Source: Ideonella aquatica (GTDB lineage: Bacteria; Pseudomonadota; Gammaproteobacteria; Burkholderiales; Burkholderiaceae_C). Taken from it: a DNA stretch of 64,000 bases. Positions 8,088-16,993 of the stretch are shown piece after piece (position 1 is the stretch's first letter; every line of letters begins with the position of its first letter). The stretch spans positions 62,001 through 126,000 of the forward strand of contig NZ_JAGQDE010000006.1 of NCBI RefSeq assembly GCF_018069755.1, read 5' to 3'. The notes beneath the pieces were generated by a model. It was not told where the DNA came from, did no database searches, and saw nothing but the letters and a program-made list of their open reading frames with translations. The translations under genes were made by a program, and so were the position numbers.

Positions 8088-10701
8088 GCGCCTGGGCCTC
8101 GCGGAACCAGCGCTGCAAGGCGCCGGGGATTTGGCCATCGGGGTGCAGCGCGGTCCACAGTTGCAGGGCCTGGCGGCCGCGCTGCCGCGCCTCGTCGCGG
8201 CGCCCCAGCGCGGCCAAGGCCTGACCCTCGGTGCCCAGCGCCTGCGCCAGCTGCCATCCCCGGGCCGCATTGCGGGTGACGTCGTCGCCCTGCATCATCG
8301 CCACGACCTGCGCGGCGCGCCGCGCGGCCTCGGGCGGATCCTTCGACAGGCGCAGCCGGGCCGACCAGAGCAACGCATCGGCCCACCAGCGCTGCACATA
8401 GAAGTCGCTGCCTTTCGCGGCGCGCAGCGCCAGCGCAGCCACCGCGGCATCCACCCGCCGCAGCGCCTGGGCCGTCTGCCCCGCATCCACCAAGAGGCGG
8501 CCCTGCACCAGTCCCAGCAGCACGCGGTCGCGTTGAAGCACCTCATTGCCCGGGTCGGCGGCGGACAGCGCCTGCATCGTGGCCTCGGCCTCGTCCAGCC
8601 GGACGCGGCCCTCGGCATTGCGCCCGGCCTGGTTCAATGCCACGCTGTGAACCACGCGGGCCATGGCCGTTTGATGGCGGTAGTGGGCACTCTGGGGGAC
8701 ACGCCGCGCCGCCTCGTCACGCAGTTGCACCGCCTGCGTGGTGTGGCTCAGGGCCAACGCGCTGTCGCCACGCAGCACCGCCACGCTGCCCAGGCCGTGG
8801 TGGGCCCAGGCGGTCTGGTGCACCCACTCGACTTCACCCGGCTCGCGGGCGCGCATGCGCTCGAAGATGGCCAGCGCCTGCTGCCACAGTTGCAGCGCCT
8901 CCTCCGTGCGCCCCAGGTTGGACGCGGCCACGCTGCCGCCGGTGAGCACCGCGCGTCGGCCCAGCAGCGTGGCCTGGCGCGACAGGGTCTGCAGGTCGTC
9001 GGGCTGCTGCGCGACGATGCGCTCGACCAGGCGGCTGGCCTCGGCCAGCGCCTCGTTCGCCGGGATCAACCGACCCTGGCGCAGCAACAGGTCGCTGTGC
9101 AGCAGCCGCAGGTCGACCGCCTTGTCCAGCGCCGGCACATCGGCCTGCGGCAGGTACAGCGGCAGCAGCGCCAGCGCCTTCTCGGCGCTGCGCAGCGCAT
9201 CGTCGGGCCGCTCCTGGCCGGGCGAGAAGGATTCGCCCTGCAGCACCGCCAGGCGGAACCAGGCCTCGGCCAGCTCGCGGGCCAGCCCGGCGTCATCGGC
9301 CACGTCGTGCGCCAGCGCGTCGAGGTAGCCGGCGGCGTCCTGCAGCAGCGCATCGCGCACCGCAGTGGCCCCGGGCAGGTGGGCGATCTGGTCGTGGTAC
9401 TTGAAGACCATCTGGTTGGCCAGCTGGCGCACCTGGGCGAAGCGGGCCTCGGCGCGTTGGCGTTGACGATCGGCCTCGTGGGCCTGCCAGGTGGCGACGC
9501 CGACCCCGGCCACCAGCGATGACAAGGCCAGCGCCGCCGCCGCACTGGCCGCCCGGTGGCGCAGCACGAAGCGGCTGAGCAGGTAGCCCGCGCTGGGCGC
9601 GCGTGCGCTGACCGGCAGCCCCGCCAGGTGCGCCCGCACATCCGCCGCGAACGCGTCCACGCTGGGGTAGCGCGCCGCCGGGGCCTTGTCCAGGGCCTTG
9701 AGCAGGATGTTATCCAGGTCGCCCTTCAGACGCTTGCGCGTGACCATCCACTGCGGGTCGGCCACCAGCCCGGGGCTCAGCGCACTGGGCCGCGTGGGCT
9801 CTTCCTCCAGCACACTGCGGGCGGCTTCCTGCGGCGTCGTCGCGTTGCGGCCGTAGGGCCGCAGGCCGGTGAGCATCACGTACAGCAGCACGCCCAGGCT
9901 GTAGATGTCGGTCAGCGTGCCCACCGGCTCGCCCCTGACCTGCTCGGGGCTGGCGTAGTTGGGCGTGTAGGGCCGCGGGCCGGCGCCGGTGTGCTCGCCT
10001 TCGGCCGGGTCCAGCGCCTTGGCGATGCCGAAGTCCAGCAGCTTGACCTGGCTGTCCTCGGTGACCAGCACGTTGCTGGGCTTGAGGTCGCGGTGCACCA
10101 GCAGCTGGCGGTGCGCAAAGGCCACCGCGTCGGCCAGCTGCAGGAACAGCCCCAGCCGCGCTTCCAGTGCCAGGCCTTCGCAGGCCTGGTCGATCGGGCG
10201 GCCCAGCACCCGCTCCATCACGAAGTACGGCAGGCCCGCCGCGGTGCGCCCGGCGTCCAGCAGGTGGGCGATGTGCGGGTGGTTCAGCCGCGCCAGCGCG
10301 CGCTGCTCCAGCGCAAAGCGCGCCAGCACCGCCGCCGAGTCCATGCCGCGCTTGAGCACCTTGACCGCGGCCTCGCCGTCCCAGGCGCCGTCGGCGCGGC
10401 GCGCCAGCATCACCTCGGCCATGCCGCCCGCACCCAGCGGGCCGACGATCTCCCAGGCGCCCAGGCGCTCGCCGGGGGGCAGCAGCGGCCCCGGCTCATC
10501 CGCCAGCGGTGGCTCCAGGAAGCTGTCGGTCGTCGCGTCCTGCAGCACATGCTCATGCGCCAGCAGGCTCAGCACCTCGTCCTGCACCGCCGGGTCGGCG
10601 CCGCTGGCCCGCACGAAGGCCTCGCGCGCCGCCCACGGCTGCTCCAGCGCTGCCTCGAACAGCGCCTTGACCTGTGGCCAGTGGGTGTCGCCGGCGGCCA
10701 T
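8068..10701 (-). CDS. membrane Ser/Thr protein kinase with C-terminal TPR-like domain (copy 2)
   Basis: An 877-residue Hanks-type kinase. An N-terminal segment HWPQVKALFEAALEQ and a linker are followed by the kinase domain (about residues 83-350): GPLGAGGMAEV loop, AAVKVLKRG lysine, HRDLKPSNV catalytic loop, DFG, SPEQ and a DIYSLGVLLYVMLTG helix, all intact. One transmembrane helix follows at about 385-405. The C-terminal half (about 470 residues) is Ala/Leu-rich helical repeat, probably TPR, on the other side of the membrane. It lies 6 bases after the sister kinase and overlaps the DAHP synthase end by 20 bases. Its first ~390 residues nearly match the sister; the sensor halves have diverged. 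Substrates are unknown; the divergent sigma factor is a candidate by association. Confidence 0.9.
9528..10685 (-). repeat. tandem near-identical repeat, kinase half, copy 2
   Basis: About 1.16 kb covering the kinase domain and membrane helix of the 8068-10701 gene is almost identical at base level to 12141-13298, offset by about 2.6 kb in the same orientation. Long stretches (for example around 10340-10600) show no differences by eye. Similarity drops abruptly just past the transmembrane segment. Boundaries are approximate. Confidence 0.85.
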
Positions 10702-10707
10702 GGCAGG

Positions 10708-13311
10708 CTACAGGCCGATCGGCTCGCCGCGCGCCAGCGCATCGCGGCGGCGCAGGTGCTCGCCGTTGAGCGCCCGCAGCGCGTCGGCCGCCTGGTAATG
10801 CTGCAGCGCGCGCTGGCGCCAGGCTGGGGCGGCGGCGGGCTCGGCCGCGGCCATCACCAGCGCAGACTCGGCCAGGTTGAGCAGCGCATCACCGCCCTTG
10901 GACTCGCGCGACAGCGGCTCCAGGATGACCTGGCTCTGGCGCAGCTGCGTCAGGGCCTCGTCGCGCCGTTGCAGCCCCAGCAGCGCGGCCGCGCGGTAAA
11001 TGCCCAGCCAGGCCCACAGGCGCTCGGGGTGCGGCCCGGGCTTGGCCGTGCGCTGGCGCTGCCAGTAGGCCAGCGCGCTGTCGAGCACCGGCAGCGCGTC
11101 AGCCGAGCGGCCGACCAGCGCCAGCGCCCGCCCATGGTGCTGGGCCACGCGCGGCAGGTTCTCGGCCCACTTGCTCTGCGGGCCGTTCTCGGCGGCCAGG
11201 CGCTGCACCGTGTCCCAGGCCGCCTGGCTGGCCAGCACGGCACGCGCGGGCTGGTCGGCACGCATCAGGATCACCGCGGCATTGGTGGCCTCGGTGACCA
11301 GCTCGTCGCGCCGGCCGGTGTGGAAGGGCTCGGCCTGCACCGCGCGCAGACGCTGCTGCCAGGCGGCTTCGGCATCAGCGCGCGAGGCGTCGAGCCGACC
11401 CAGGCGCGCATGGGTGATGGCCCGCGCCCCGAGCAGCGTGCCCAGCAGCGGCGCCAGGCTGGCGTCGCCGTCGCGCTCCAGGCGGCGCAGGGCCTGCTCG
11501 GCCTGGCCGTACAGCGCCAGCGCGTCCTCGGGGCGGTTCAGGCTGGCCACGGTCTGCTGGTCAAAGAACTGGGCCTCGACGATCTGCAGCGAGGCGCGCT
11601 GCACCTGCAGGTCGCGCTGCTCGGCCGGTGGCAGGCGCTGCAGCCGCTGGTCGATCAGCGCCATCGCCTCCTCCAGCGTCTTCAGGCCCTGCTCGGGCTG
11701 GCCGTCGGCGCGCTGCGCGCGGGCACGGATCTGCAGCGCCTGCGACAAGGCCAGGCTCAGCGCGGCGTCGTCCGGCCGCGCCGGCAGCACACGTCGGGCC
11801 AGCGTGATGGCGTGTTCGGCATGCTGGCGCGCCTCGCCCATCTTGCTGAGCGAGACGCCGCCGTCGTCGCCGCCCACCTGGGCCAGGCGGGCGTAGACGC
11901 CGGCCAGCAGGGCCAGCCACTCCGTGTCGTCGCCAGCCTCCTGCTCGACCTCGCTGAGCTGGCCCAGCAGGCCCTTGAGCAGGTTCTCCTTGACCACCAG
12001 GCCGCCGGGCAGATAAGTGACGGCATCGGCATAGCGCAGCACCACGTCGCGGCTCAGGCCGCGCAACTGCTCCAGCCGCTGTCCGGCGACATGAGCCTGC
12101 CAGCTGGCCACACCGGCGCCCACCACCAGGGACACCGCCGCCAGCGCCGCCGCCGCACTGGCCGCCCGGTGGCGCAGCACGAAGCGGCTGAGCAGGTAGC
12201 CCGCGCTGGGCGCGCGCGCGCTGACCGGCAGGCCCGTCAGGTGGGCCCGCACATCCGCCGAAAACGCGTCCACGCTGGGGTAGCGTGCCGCCGGGGCCTT
12301 GTCCAGGGCTTTCAGCAGGATGTTGTCCAGGTCGCCCTTCAGACGCTTGCGCGTGGCCATCCACTGCGGATCACTCACCAGCCCGGGGCTCAGCGCGCTG
12401 GGCCGCGTGGGTTCTTCCTCCAGCACGCTGCGGGCGGCTTCCTGCGGCGTCGTCGCGTGCCGGCCGTAGGGCCGCAGCCCGGTGAGCATCACGTACAGCA
12501 GCACGCCCAGGCTGTAGATGTCGGTCAGCGTGCCCACCGGCTCGCCGCGCACCTGCTCGGGGCTGGCGTAGTTGGGCGTGTAGGGCCGCGGGCCGGCGCC
12601 GGTGTGCTCGCCCTCGGCCGGGTCCAGCGCCTTGGCGATGCCAAAGTCCAGCAGCTTGACCTGGCCGTCCTCGGTGACCAGCACGTTGCTGGGCTTGAGG
12701 TCGCGGTGCACCAGCAGCTGCCGGTGCGCAAAGGCCACCGCGTCGGCCAGTTGCAGGAACAACGCCAGCCGCGCCTCCAGCGCCAGGCCCTCGCAGGCCT
12801 GGTCGATCGGGCGGCCGCGCACCAGCTCCATCACGAAGTACGGCAGGCCCGCCGCGGTGCGCCCGGCGTCCAGCAGGTGGGCGATGTGCGGGTGGTTCAG
12901 CCGCGCCAGCGCGCGCTGCTCCAGCGCAAAGCGCGCCAGCACCGCCGCCGAGTCCATGCCGCGCTTGAGCACCTTGACCGCGGCCTCGCCGTCCCAGGCG
13001 CCGTCGGCGCGGCGCGCCAGCATCACCTCGGCCATGCCGCCCGCACCCAGCGGGCCGACGATCTCCCAGGCGCCCAGGCGCTCGCCGGGGGGCAGCAGCG
13101 GCCCCGGCTCATCCGCCAGCGGTGGCTCCAGGAAGCTGTCGGTCGTCGCGTCCTGCAGCACATGCTCATGCGCCAGCAGGCTCAGCACCTCGTCCTGCAC
13201 CGCCGGGTCGACGCCGCTGGCCCGCACGAAGGCCTCGCGCGCCGCCCACGGCTGCTCCAGCGCTGCCTCGAACAGCGCCTTGACCTGCTGCCAATGTTCG
13301 CCCGCGTGCAC
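10708..13311 (-). CDS. membrane Ser/Thr protein kinase with C-terminal TPR-like domain (copy 1)
   Basis: 867 residues. Gly-rich loop at about 87-95, catalytic lysine about K113 (AAVKVLK), HRDLKPSN at 202-209 (Asp about 204), DFG at 222-224, SPEQ at 250-253, and a membrane helix at about 384-404. The remaining ~460 residues are helical repeats rich in Q, A and L, resembling TPR sensor domains of large bacterial receptor kinases. All catalytic residues are present, so it should be active. It is the upstream member of the kinase pair (6-base gap). About a dozen substitutions separate the two in the first 390 residues, but the C-terminal parts are clearly different, consistent with two receptors feeding one output. 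The sigma factor, lipoprotein and coupled small protein lie immediately upstream. Confidence 0.9.
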   Translation of the reverse strand: MHAGEHWQQVKALFEAALEQPWAAREAFVRASGVDPAVQDEVLSLLAHEHVLQDATTDSFLEPPLADEPGPLLPPGERLGAWEIVGPLGAGGMAEVMLARRADGAWDGEAAVKVLKRGMDSAAVLARFALEQRALARLNHPHIAHLLDAGRTAAGLPYFVMELVRGRPIDQACEGLALEARLALFLQLADAVAFAHRQLLVHRDLKPSNVLVTEDGQVKLLDFGIAKALDPAEGEHTGAGPRPYTPNYASPEQVRGEPVGTLTDIYSLGVLLYVMLTGLRPYGRHATTPQEAARSVLEEEPTRPSALSPGLVSDPQWMATRKRLKGDLDNILLKALDKAPAARYPSVDAFSADVRAHLTGLPVSARAPSAGYLLSRFVLRHRAASAAAALAAVSLVVGAGVASWQAHVAGQRLEQLRGLSRDVVLRYADAVTYLPGGLVVKENLLKGLLGQLSEVEQEAGDDTEWLALLAGVYARLAQVGGDDGGVSLSKMGEARQHAEHAITLARRVLPARPDDAALSLALSQALQIRARAQRADGQPEQGLKTLEEAMALIDQRLQRLPPAEQRDLQVQRASLQIVEAQFFDQQTVASLNRPEDALALYGQAEQALRRLERDGDASLAPLLGTLLGARAITHARLGRLDASRADAEAAWQQRLRAVQAEPFHTGRRDELVTEATNAAVILMRADQPARAVLASQAAWDTVQRLAAENGPQSKWAENLPRVAQHHGRALALVGRSADALPVLDSALAYWQRQRTAKPGPHPERLWAWLGIYRAAALLGLQRRDEALTQLRQSQVILEPLSRESKGGDALLNLAESALVMAAAEPAAAPAWRQRALQHYQAADALRALNGEHLRRRDALARGEPIGL
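12141..13298 (-). repeat. tandem near-identical repeat, kinase half, copy 1
   Basis: Direct-repeat partner of 9528-10685; see that entry for the extent of identity. Because repeat and gene spacing are the same (about 2.6 kb), a tandem gene duplication followed by sensor divergence, or later gene conversion restricted to the kinase half, would explain it. Confidence 0.85.
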
Positions 13312-13383
13312 CCTCAGCCCTCCGGCGACCCGTCGATCGGGGAGATCAGTGTACGCAGGGCCGCAGCGTGCGGCCGCGGCCCG

Positions 13384-13866
13384 TCACTTGACGCCGTTGG
13401 TGAAGATGGTAGTGCCGTCCACCGGCGACACCCCCCAGGCCTGGCCCAGTCCGGTCACCACCTTGTCGGCCACGTCGAAGTGGCCCTTGCCGGCAATGAA
13501 GTACAGGATCTTGCCGTACGGGCCGGCGACCTTGTCCAGGCAGATCGAGCTCACCGTCTGCTTGCCGTCCTTGTAGGTGATCGAGCCATCGGTGCCGATC
13601 ACCAGCTTGGCCGTGCCCGACTTGGTGAAGGCACCGCTGGTGTCATAGCTGCCTTCGTCGCCGTTGAAGGTTCCGGCATAGGCCTTGAGCTCGTCAGCCG
13701 TGGGCGCCAGCACGGCACCGGCCACATAGGCCTTGGTGTCGCAGTCGGCCGCCAGCGTGCCGTCGCCGCCGGCGGCAGTGGTGTCGTCACCGCCACCGCA
13801 GGCCTGCAGGATCAGCAGCGCCATCAGCGACAGGCCCAGGGGGACGCGGCGGGAGAAGGTGTTCAT
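13384..13866 (-). CDS. small lipoprotein of the kinase/sigma island
   Basis: 160 residues with a signal peptide (LGLSLMALLILQAC) whose lipobox LQAC places the lipidated Cys at about residue 23, followed by a GGGDDTT linker. The mature part contains YAGTFNGDEGSYD, a K/D-G rich beta pattern (LVIGTDGSITYKDGKQ) and a disulfide-capable Cys. No family recognised. It sits between the kinases and the divergent sigma factor, on the kinase strand, 72 bases ahead of the first kinase, so it is probably co-expressed with them. A role as a periplasmic sensor or modulator for the kinases is inference only. Confidence 0.75.
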   Translation of the reverse strand: MNTFSRRVPLGLSLMALLILQACGGGDDTTAAGGDGTLAADCDTKAYVAGAVLAPTADELKAYAGTFNGDEGSYDTSGAFTKSGTAKLVIGTDGSITYKDGKQTVSSICLDKVAGPYGKILYFIAGKGHFDVADKVVTGLGQAWGVSPVDGTTIFTNGVK

Positions 13867-13962
13867 CGTGGGTTCCTCATGAAGATGCCGGCGCCGCCCT
13901 TCGGCACCAGTGCACTTGTTGATCTACGCCGACGGAGCGCGCGCGGGGGCTCACGCGCGCGC

Positions 13963-13968
13963 TAGACT
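13963..13968 (+). promoter_or_regulatory. candidate -10 of the sigma factor gene
   Basis: TAGACT at 13963-13968, in the context GCGCTAGACTCG, matches the -10 form seen before the DAHP synthase leader (TAGACT). Transcription from about 13975 would give a 30-base leader before the ATG at 14005. No clear -35. Confidence 0.4.
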
Positions 13969-14004
13969 CGGGTGTCGCCCCCCACAGATGAAGTGTTCGA
14001 CACC

Positions 14005-14586
14005 ATGTCGACGCCCGACCCCTCCCTGACGCAGTGGCTGAGCCAGTTCCAGGGTCCCGATCCCGAGGCTGGACAGCGCCTGTTCGAGAACCTCTACGAG
14101 GACCTGCGGCGCATGGCGCGCAACCACATGCGCAAGGAGGCGGCCGGCCACACGCTCAGCGCCACCGCGCTGACCCACGAGGCCTGGTTCCGCATGGCCG
14201 ACCAGACCCGCACCCAGTGGCGCAACCGCGCCCACTTCCTGGCGGTGAGCTCCACCATGATGCGGCGCATCCTGATCAACCACGAGCAGGCCCGCCGCGC
14301 CGACAAGCGCGATGCCGAGCTGACCAGCCTGACGGTCTCGGGCCTGGAGTCGCTGGCCCTGCCCCCTGACCGCGACCTGATCGCCGTCAACGACGCCCTG
14401 CTGGCCTTCGAGGTGGTGGATCCGCGCGCCGCCAAGGTGGTGGAGCTGCGCTTCTTCGGCGGCCTGGAGATCGACGAAATCGCCGAGGTGCTGGACATCT
14501 CGCCGGCCACCGTCAAGCGCGACTGGACGCTGGCCAAGTCCTGGCTGCACCGCGAACTCAACAACAACCCATCCCCCAAGGAATGA
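14005..14586 (+). CDS. ECF-type RNA polymerase sigma factor (TIGR02999-like)
   Basis: 193 residues from ATG 14005; an in-frame GTG at 13972 would add 11 residues. Sigma region 2 contains LYEDLRRMARNHMRKE, then HTLSATALTHEAWFRM, a hallmark of the TIGR02999 ECF subgroup. Region 4 ends with VELRFFGGLEIDEIAEVLDISPATVKRDWTLAKSWLHREL, a complete helix-turn-helix. Members of this type often sit next to Ser/Thr kinases rather than anti-sigma factors, and in the ECF43 system of Vibrio (EcfP/PknT) kinase phosphorylation activates the sigma factor. Two kinases and a lipoprotein lie divergently upstream here. The downstream small gene overlaps or abuts its stop. Assignment to ECF43 proper is not demonstrated. 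Confidence 0.88.
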   Translation: MSTPDPSLTQWLSQFQGPDPEAGQRLFENLYEDLRRMARNHMRKEAAGHTLSATALTHEAWFRMADQTRTQWRNRAHFLAVSSTMMRRILINHEQARRADKRDAELTSLTVSGLESLALPPDRDLIAVNDALLAFEVVDPRAAKVVELRFFGGLEIDEIAEVLDISPATVKRDWTLAKSWLHRELNNNPSPKE

Positions 14587-14588
14587 CC

Positions 14589-14897
14589 ATGCGCCACGAC
14601 CTGCTGATCCAGTTCGACGACCAGACGACGGTGGAGATCGCCGTCGATGCGGCCCAGCTGCCCGACGCCCTGGACGCGCGCCGCTGGCTGGACGAGGAGT
14701 TCACCCGCCGCGAATGCGAGCCGCTGCGCCCCAGCGGCAAGCTGCTGACCACCGACAAGCTGCTGGTGCTGGCCCAGGAGATCGGCCCCACCGGTTTTGC
14801 TGACGAAGCGCTGCGCCAGGCCTTCGCCCGCGCGGTGCTGGGTCAGCTGCAGCGCCCGGCGGTGACGATCAACCTGCAGACCATGAAGGTCAGCTGA
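14589..14897 (+). CDS. small acidic protein translationally coupled to the sigma factor
   Basis: 102 residues, unrecognised. ATG at 14589 has AAGGA (14578-14582) at 6-base spacing; an alternative ATG at 14583 overlaps the sigma stop as ATGA and would add two residues. Either way translation is coupled to the sigma gene. The protein is soluble, mixed alpha/beta, with an N-terminal strand pattern HDLLIQFDDQTTVEIAV and a basic middle (RRECEPLRPSGKLL); there is no membrane segment, helix-turn-helix or zinc motif. By position it could be an anti-sigma, adaptor or chaperone for the sigma factor, but nothing in the sequence proves it. It ends directly against the convergent secreted-protein gene. 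Confidence 0.8.
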   Translation: MRHDLLIQFDDQTTVEIAVDAAQLPDALDARRWLDEEFTRRECEPLRPSGKLLTTDKLLVLAQEIGPTGFADEALRQAFARAVLGQLQRPAVTINLQTMKVS

Positions 14898-16070
14898 TCA
14901 GGGTTTCAGGCGGGCGACCAGCGCGTCCTGCACCCAGCCGATGACCTCGGCCGAGCGCTGCGCGAAGCGCTCGGGGTCGGCCTGGGTCACGTAGTCCTGC
15001 CGGCTGTCGCCCAGGCCGCCCGACTGGCCGGCCAGGCCCTTGAGCAGGCCCAGGCCCAGGTTCATCACGGACGCCGAGGTGTTGTTTTCCTCGGCCTTCT
15101 TCTGCACGCCACCGCCGGCCAGGAAGTCGGCCGCACCGATCACCGTTTCGTCCAGCCGGATCACCAGATCGCCATCGTTGGCGCGCTGGCCACCAGGCAT
15201 GGACTGCGTGCGCACATAGGCGGTGTCGCCGCCAGGGTGGCGCAGGGCCAGGCGGGTGGCCTCCTGGCGCAGGTAGAGCTGGGCGTTGGCGCTGGTGCTC
15301 TGGGTGGCGCCCTGCGTGACGGTGGTGCTGAAGCCGCCACCGCTGAGGGTGTTCTGCCGACCGTCCCAGCCGGTCTCGGCGGTGGCCTCGCCAAAGCCCA
15401 CCACATACCAGGCCTTCAGCAGGTGGGCGTTGAGCGCCTTGGCCAGCGCCACCTCGCGGCCAGCGAAGTAGGTGCCCTCGCCGGCGCGTTTCATGCCGGC
15501 GCCGAAACCGGGTGAGGGTTCATCGGCCGCGCCGACGCCCTTCTTGTTGTTGCTGAAGCTGGGCATCTCGGCCACGTTGGGCAGGTAGATCGGCAGCTTC
15601 GCAGGACTGACCAGGAAGCTGTTGCCCTCCTCGTTGCTCCAGGCGTGGCCGCTCGGGTAGCCCATGGACTTCTGCAGCTCCTGGTAGCCCTCGGCGCGGG
15701 CCAGCTCCTCGGTGGGAACAACCTCGAAGCCCGCCGCCGTCAGCCGCTGCACCAGCTGTGCGTGCAGCTGATCGGCTGCCGCCTGCAGCGCCGGGATGCT
15801 GTAGCCCTTCAGGGTGTTGGTGGCACTGGTGTTGTCACGGTGCAGCAGCACCTTGCTGAGGCGGCCGGTGACGTACTCGGCCTTGACCTTGGTCTGGACC
15901 TCCAGCACCAGGTTGGCGATGGCGACGCGGCGGGTGGCGGCCAGTTGGGCTGGGGCGCCGCTGGTGATCTCCAGCTTGGGGGTGCCGACGAACTGCAGCG
16001 GCTCGGCTTGCGCCGCGCCAAGCAGGGATACGGCCAGCAGGACGGCCTGGCTCAGGTGACGAACGGACAT
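14898..16070 (-). CDS. secreted protein of unknown function
   Basis: 390 residues with a clear signal peptide (QAVLLAVSLLGAAQA, cleavage near residue 22). The mature protein begins with RRVAIANLVLEVQTKVKAEY and includes SIPALQAAADQLHAQLVQRLTAAGFEVVP, a pattern reminiscent of lipoproteins that regulate or secrete surface polymers, but no domain is confidently assigned. A Gly/Asn-rich middle and a NLGLGLLKGLAGQSGGLGD segment near the C-terminus are notable. It converges on the sigma-coupled gene with no spacer. Its presence in the kinase/sigma island suggests, without proof, membership of that system. Confidence 0.75.
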   Translation of the reverse strand: MSVRHLSQAVLLAVSLLGAAQAEPLQFVGTPKLEITSGAPAQLAATRRVAIANLVLEVQTKVKAEYVTGRLSKVLLHRDNTSATNTLKGYSIPALQAAADQLHAQLVQRLTAAGFEVVPTEELARAEGYQELQKSMGYPSGHAWSNEEGNSFLVSPAKLPIYLPNVAEMPSFSNNKKGVGAADEPSPGFGAGMKRAGEGTYFAGREVALAKALNAHLLKAWYVVGFGEATAETGWDGRQNTLSGGGFSTTVTQGATQSTSANAQLYLRQEATRLALRHPGGDTAYVRTQSMPGGQRANDGDLVIRLDETVIGAADFLAGGGVQKKAEENNTSASVMNLGLGLLKGLAGQSGGLGDSRQDYVTQADPERFAQRSAEVIGWVQDALVARLKP

Positions 16071-16147
16071 GGTGTCTCCTCCGGGTGGGGCCCGCAGGAT
16101 GCGCGGGCGCTCTCACTGGTCTACGCCAGGTGAGCCGCCCGGATGGC

Positions 16148-16726
16148 TCACGCGCCGCCGTCGCGCTGCAGCCGCTCGCTGCGCCAGTAGACGTCGTCGC
16201 CACCCAGGCCGTCGAGGTTGGCGCGGTTGAGCACCCGGGCCAGCACGAACAGCAGGTCCGACAGGCGGTTCAGGTACTGGCGTGGCGCCTCGTTGACCGG
16301 CTCGGCGGCGGCCAGCGCCACCACCGCGCGCTCGGCGCGGCGGGCGATGGTGCGGCCCACATGGGCCAGCGCGGCGCTGCGGGTGCCGGCCGGCAGGATG
16401 AACTCGGCCAGGCGCGGCAGCGTGGCGTTGTAGTGCGCCAGCGCCTCGTCCAGGCGCAGCACGGCCTCATCCTTGAGCAGCGTGAAGCCGGGGATGGAGA
16501 GCTCGCCGCCCAGGTTGAACAGCTCGTGCTGGATCACCACCAGCAGCTCGCGCACATCGGGCGGCAGCGGCTCGGCCAGCAGCACGCCGAGCTGGGAGTT
16601 GAGTTCATCGACATCGCCCATCGCGGCGATGCGCGCATGGGTCTTTGGCACCCGCTGCCCGTCGCCGAGCCCGGTGGTGCCGTCGTCGCCGGTGCGGGTG
16701 GCGATCTGGGTGAGACGGTTGGCCAT
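16148..16726 (-). CDS. cob(I)yrinic acid a,c-diamide / cob(I)alamin adenosyltransferase, PduO type
   Basis: 192 residues from ATG 16726. PduO-type signature: N-terminal RLTQIATRTGDDGTTGLGDGQRVPK (ATP-binding loop, with TRTGDDGTT at residues 9-17), VDELNSQLG, FILPAGT, and the C-terminal R.AERAVVAL...YLNRLSDLLFVLARV helix. The enzyme transfers the 5'-deoxyadenosyl group from ATP to cob(I)alamin to make coenzyme B12. The length matches the roughly 190-residue family. It is on the same strand as the feo genes upstream with a 37-base gap, but no functional link is evident. Confidence 0.93.
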   Translation of the reverse strand: MANRLTQIATRTGDDGTTGLGDGQRVPKTHARIAAMGDVDELNSQLGVLLAEPLPPDVRELLVVIQHELFNLGGELSIPGFTLLKDEAVLRLDEALAHYNATLPRLAEFILPAGTRSAALAHVGRTIARRAERAVVALAAAEPVNEAPRQYLNRLSDLLFVLARVLNRANLDGLGGDDVYWRSERLQRDGGA

Positions 16727-16763
16727 GGAGAGCGATGGTAGCGGGCCCGGCCGGGCCGCACGC

Positions 16764-16991
16764 TCAGCGGGGTCGGCGCACGATCTGGATGGGGGCCTCG
16801 CCGCAGTCACCACAGCCGCCGCAGCCCGCGCCACCGCCGCCGGCCGCGCGCTGCACGGCGCGCCAGCGGCCCAGGCCGGGCCAGTGCCGCAGGCGCTGCG
16901 CCAGCGCACGGCGCCAGCCGGCCGGCATCAGCGACCAACTGGCGTAGAGGACGCAGACGATGACGATGGCCGCGACAATCAGTGACTGCAT
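16764..16991 (-). CDS. Cys-rich small membrane protein next to feoB (DUF6587-like)
   Basis: 75 residues, ATG at 16991, starting 2 bases after the feoB stop. One N-terminal transmembrane helix (LIVAAIVIVCVLYASWSLM) is followed by a basic amphipathic stretch (PAGWRRALAQRLRHW) and a C-terminal GCGGCGDCG cluster with three Cys, then APIQIVRR. Short membrane peptides with C-terminal Cys motifs are known companions of FeoB; the DUF6587 name is from memory and unverified. A role in handling ferrous iron, in place of FeoC, is inferred from position and the Cys cluster. Confidence 0.75.
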   Translation of the reverse strand: MQSLIVAAIVIVCVLYASWSLMPAGWRRALAQRLRHWPGLGRWRAVQRAAGGGGAGCGGCGDCGEAPIQIVRRPR

Positions 16992-16993
16992 GC

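Noticed and set aside
9556-13965. A very long open frame on the plus strand opposite the two kinase genes.
   Set aside because: Its translation is repetitive, Gln/Arg/Gly/His-rich and lacks any domain, while the minus strand encodes intact kinases. It is a shadow frame typical of high-GC DNA.
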